Origin: a bacterium
Lineage (GTDB): Bacteria > Patescibacteria > Gracilibacteria > 1-14-2-50-48-13
Direction of reading: 5' to 3'
Length of the DNA: 14,480 bases
Assembly: GCA_030430105.1 (NCBI GenBank)
Contig: JAUIFW010000019.1
Location: 1 to 14,480 of the forward strand
Position numbers and translations under genes: made by a program. The notes below the pieces were generated by a model. That model was not told the DNA's origin, did no database searches, and saw only the letters and a program-made list of their open reading frames with translations. This document shows positions 13,685 through 14,480 of this stretch, one piece after another; the stretch's first letter is position 1, and each line of letters starts with the position of its first letter.

Positions 13685-14480
13685 GGTACAAGCTTGGCAT
13701 ATATATAGTGTAGTGGGAACGCTGCTATGGACACTGGTCATAGGCAGTAGTTTACCTGTGTATCGACCTGAGGCGACCCGAATCCTGGATAAAAGTGGCG
13801 GCATACTCTACGAGCTGCCTCTCCATCAGCCAGGTCGTTCTGATGTAGTATATGAGGATCTACCTCCTTATGTTACGGAGCTGCTCTTGCTTCAGGAGGA
13901 CAAGCAATTTTACAACCATACGGGCGTGGATGTACTGCGGCTGGGTGCTGCAGCTATGGATATGGTAACTGGTTCCCCTTCTGGAGGTGCCTCAACGATC
14001 TCTTCTCAAACCATAAAGCAGCTCTTCTTTCCCGACTCTAGTCGGGACCTTGTTCAAAAAGCAAGAGAATTCGCCTATGCCTGGAGTATGGAATGGTTTC
14101 TATCAAAAGATCAGATCCTAGAAACATATCTAGAAGTTGCCCCCTTTGGGCGAACCTTCTATGGGATAGAAGCTGCAAGCCAGGGGTATTTTAGTAAGTC
14201 AGCTACGCAGCTTTCCATTGCTGAGGCGGCAACCCTCATTCGTCTCCTCCCCGCTCCCTCAAGCCGAGATCCCATCAAGTATCCTGAACGTATACGTGAC
14301 CTCAGAGATGGGCTTCTAGAGGAAGCGCTAGATTACGGAATTCTTACAGAGTCGGAGGCTGTAGAAGCCATGGCAAAACCGGTCTATGTGAACCCTGCGA
14401 GGAATATGCCTTCCCATGTGGTGATGGAGGCCTTGAGGCGTGCGGAGACACAGTTCCCAGATGTACGAAAGGGTGGCTAC
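13683..14480 (+). CDS. Class A penicillin-binding protein, N-terminal part (continues past window)
   Basis: The frame is open to the last base (266 residues visible). A short hydrophobic anchor (about 7-25) is followed by LYELP and the GT51 peptidoglycan glycosyltransferase domain: QEDKQFYNHTGVD at 71-83 with catalytic Glu72, GGASTISSQTIKQLF at 101-115 (usual form GASTITQQ), REFAYAWSMEWFLSKDQILETYLEVAPFG at 128-155 with the second conserved Glu129, then GIEAASQGYFSKSATQLSIAEAATLIRLLPAPS. It polymerises lipid II into glycan strands; a transpeptidase domain is expected downstream. The LLDRSG-like start and LPxxVxxxLLxxEDxxFYxHxGVD resemble PBP1C more than PBP1A, but the diagnostic C-terminus is not visible. 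ATG 13683 is the proposed start, with an in-frame ATG at 13665 possible. Neither has an SD, and both overlap the divergent gene. Confidence 0.88.
   Translation, partial: MVQAWHIYSVVGTLLWTLVIGSSLPVYRPEATRILDKSGGILYELPLHQPGRSDVVYEDLPPYVTELLLLQEDKQFYNHTGVDVLRLGAAAMDMVTGSPSGGASTISSQTIKQLFFPDSSRDLVQKAREFAYAWSMEWFLSKDQILETYLEVAPFGRTFYGIEAASQGYFSKSATQLSIAEAATLIRLLPAPSSRDPIKYPERIRDLRDGLLEEALDYGILTESEAVEAMAKPVYVNPARNMPSHVVMEALRRAETQFPDVRKGGY

Overview
The window looks like a piece of a Patescibacteria (Candidate Phyla Radiation) chromosome. The 16S rRNA gene has substitutions at normally universal sites. NDK has the long loop and HAS active-site variant typical of CPR and archaeal forms. A three-SLH surface protein is present, and most genes start without a Shine-Dalgarno (SD) sequence. 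Long conserved genes (gyrA tail, glyA, ndk) read through without in-frame TGA, and at least two ORFs end in TGA, so the standard code fits and the UGA-glycine lineages (SR1/Absconditabacteria, BD1-5) are unlikely. I cannot place it more finely by eye; a Peregrinibacteria-like affiliation is only a guess.

Layout. 1-1917: the 3' end of gyrA, then a closely spaced AI-2E/PerM-family membrane protein. 1983-2486 (minus): nucleoside diphosphate kinase, converging on the first pair. 2617-3993: an orphan, highly charged helical protein. 4121-5902: a complete solitary 16S transcription unit with its own promoter, a 37-nt leader/trailer processing stem, the 16S gene, and a strong hairpin terminator. No 23S, 5S or spacer tRNA follows. 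5922-7196 (minus): an SLH protein sharing that terminator. 7226-8180: a divergent promoter driving a two- or three-ORF cassette of unknown small proteins with consensus SDs. The second and third ORFs are joined by a dnaX-like slippery site. 8182-8306: tRNA-Ile(GAT) with promoter. 8307-8520: a scar-like region with a 17-nt inverted copy of the tRNA 3' part and a possible gene remnant. 8549-9035 (minus): an AbrB-type antitoxin with a RelE/ParE-type toxin and a palindromic operator candidate. 9175-9432: a small Cys-containing protein with a very strong SD. 9535-13050: glyA plus a GT-C-type membrane glycosyltransferase. 13051-13140: an interspersed AT-rich repeat. 13121-13684 (minus): an Ogt-type DNA methyltransferase carrying repeat sequence inside its ORF. 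13683-end: the N-terminal part of a class A penicillin-binding protein.

How it fits together. The core genes cover DNA topology (gyrA), nucleotide and one-carbon metabolism (ndk, glyA), rRNA, a tRNA, and envelope building (class A PBP, GT-C glycosyltransferase, SLH protein). The accessory section is 7300-9480, around the tRNA-Ile gene, where a toxin-antitoxin pair and unknown small proteins cluster. Three of the four firmest small ORFs outside the TA pair in this section have consensus SDs, while housekeeping genes do not. The most noteworthy observations are the solitary 16S with its processing stem, the candidate -1 frameshift in the small-protein cassette, the repeat inside the DNA methyltransferase ORF, and the tRNA-derived inverted repeat.
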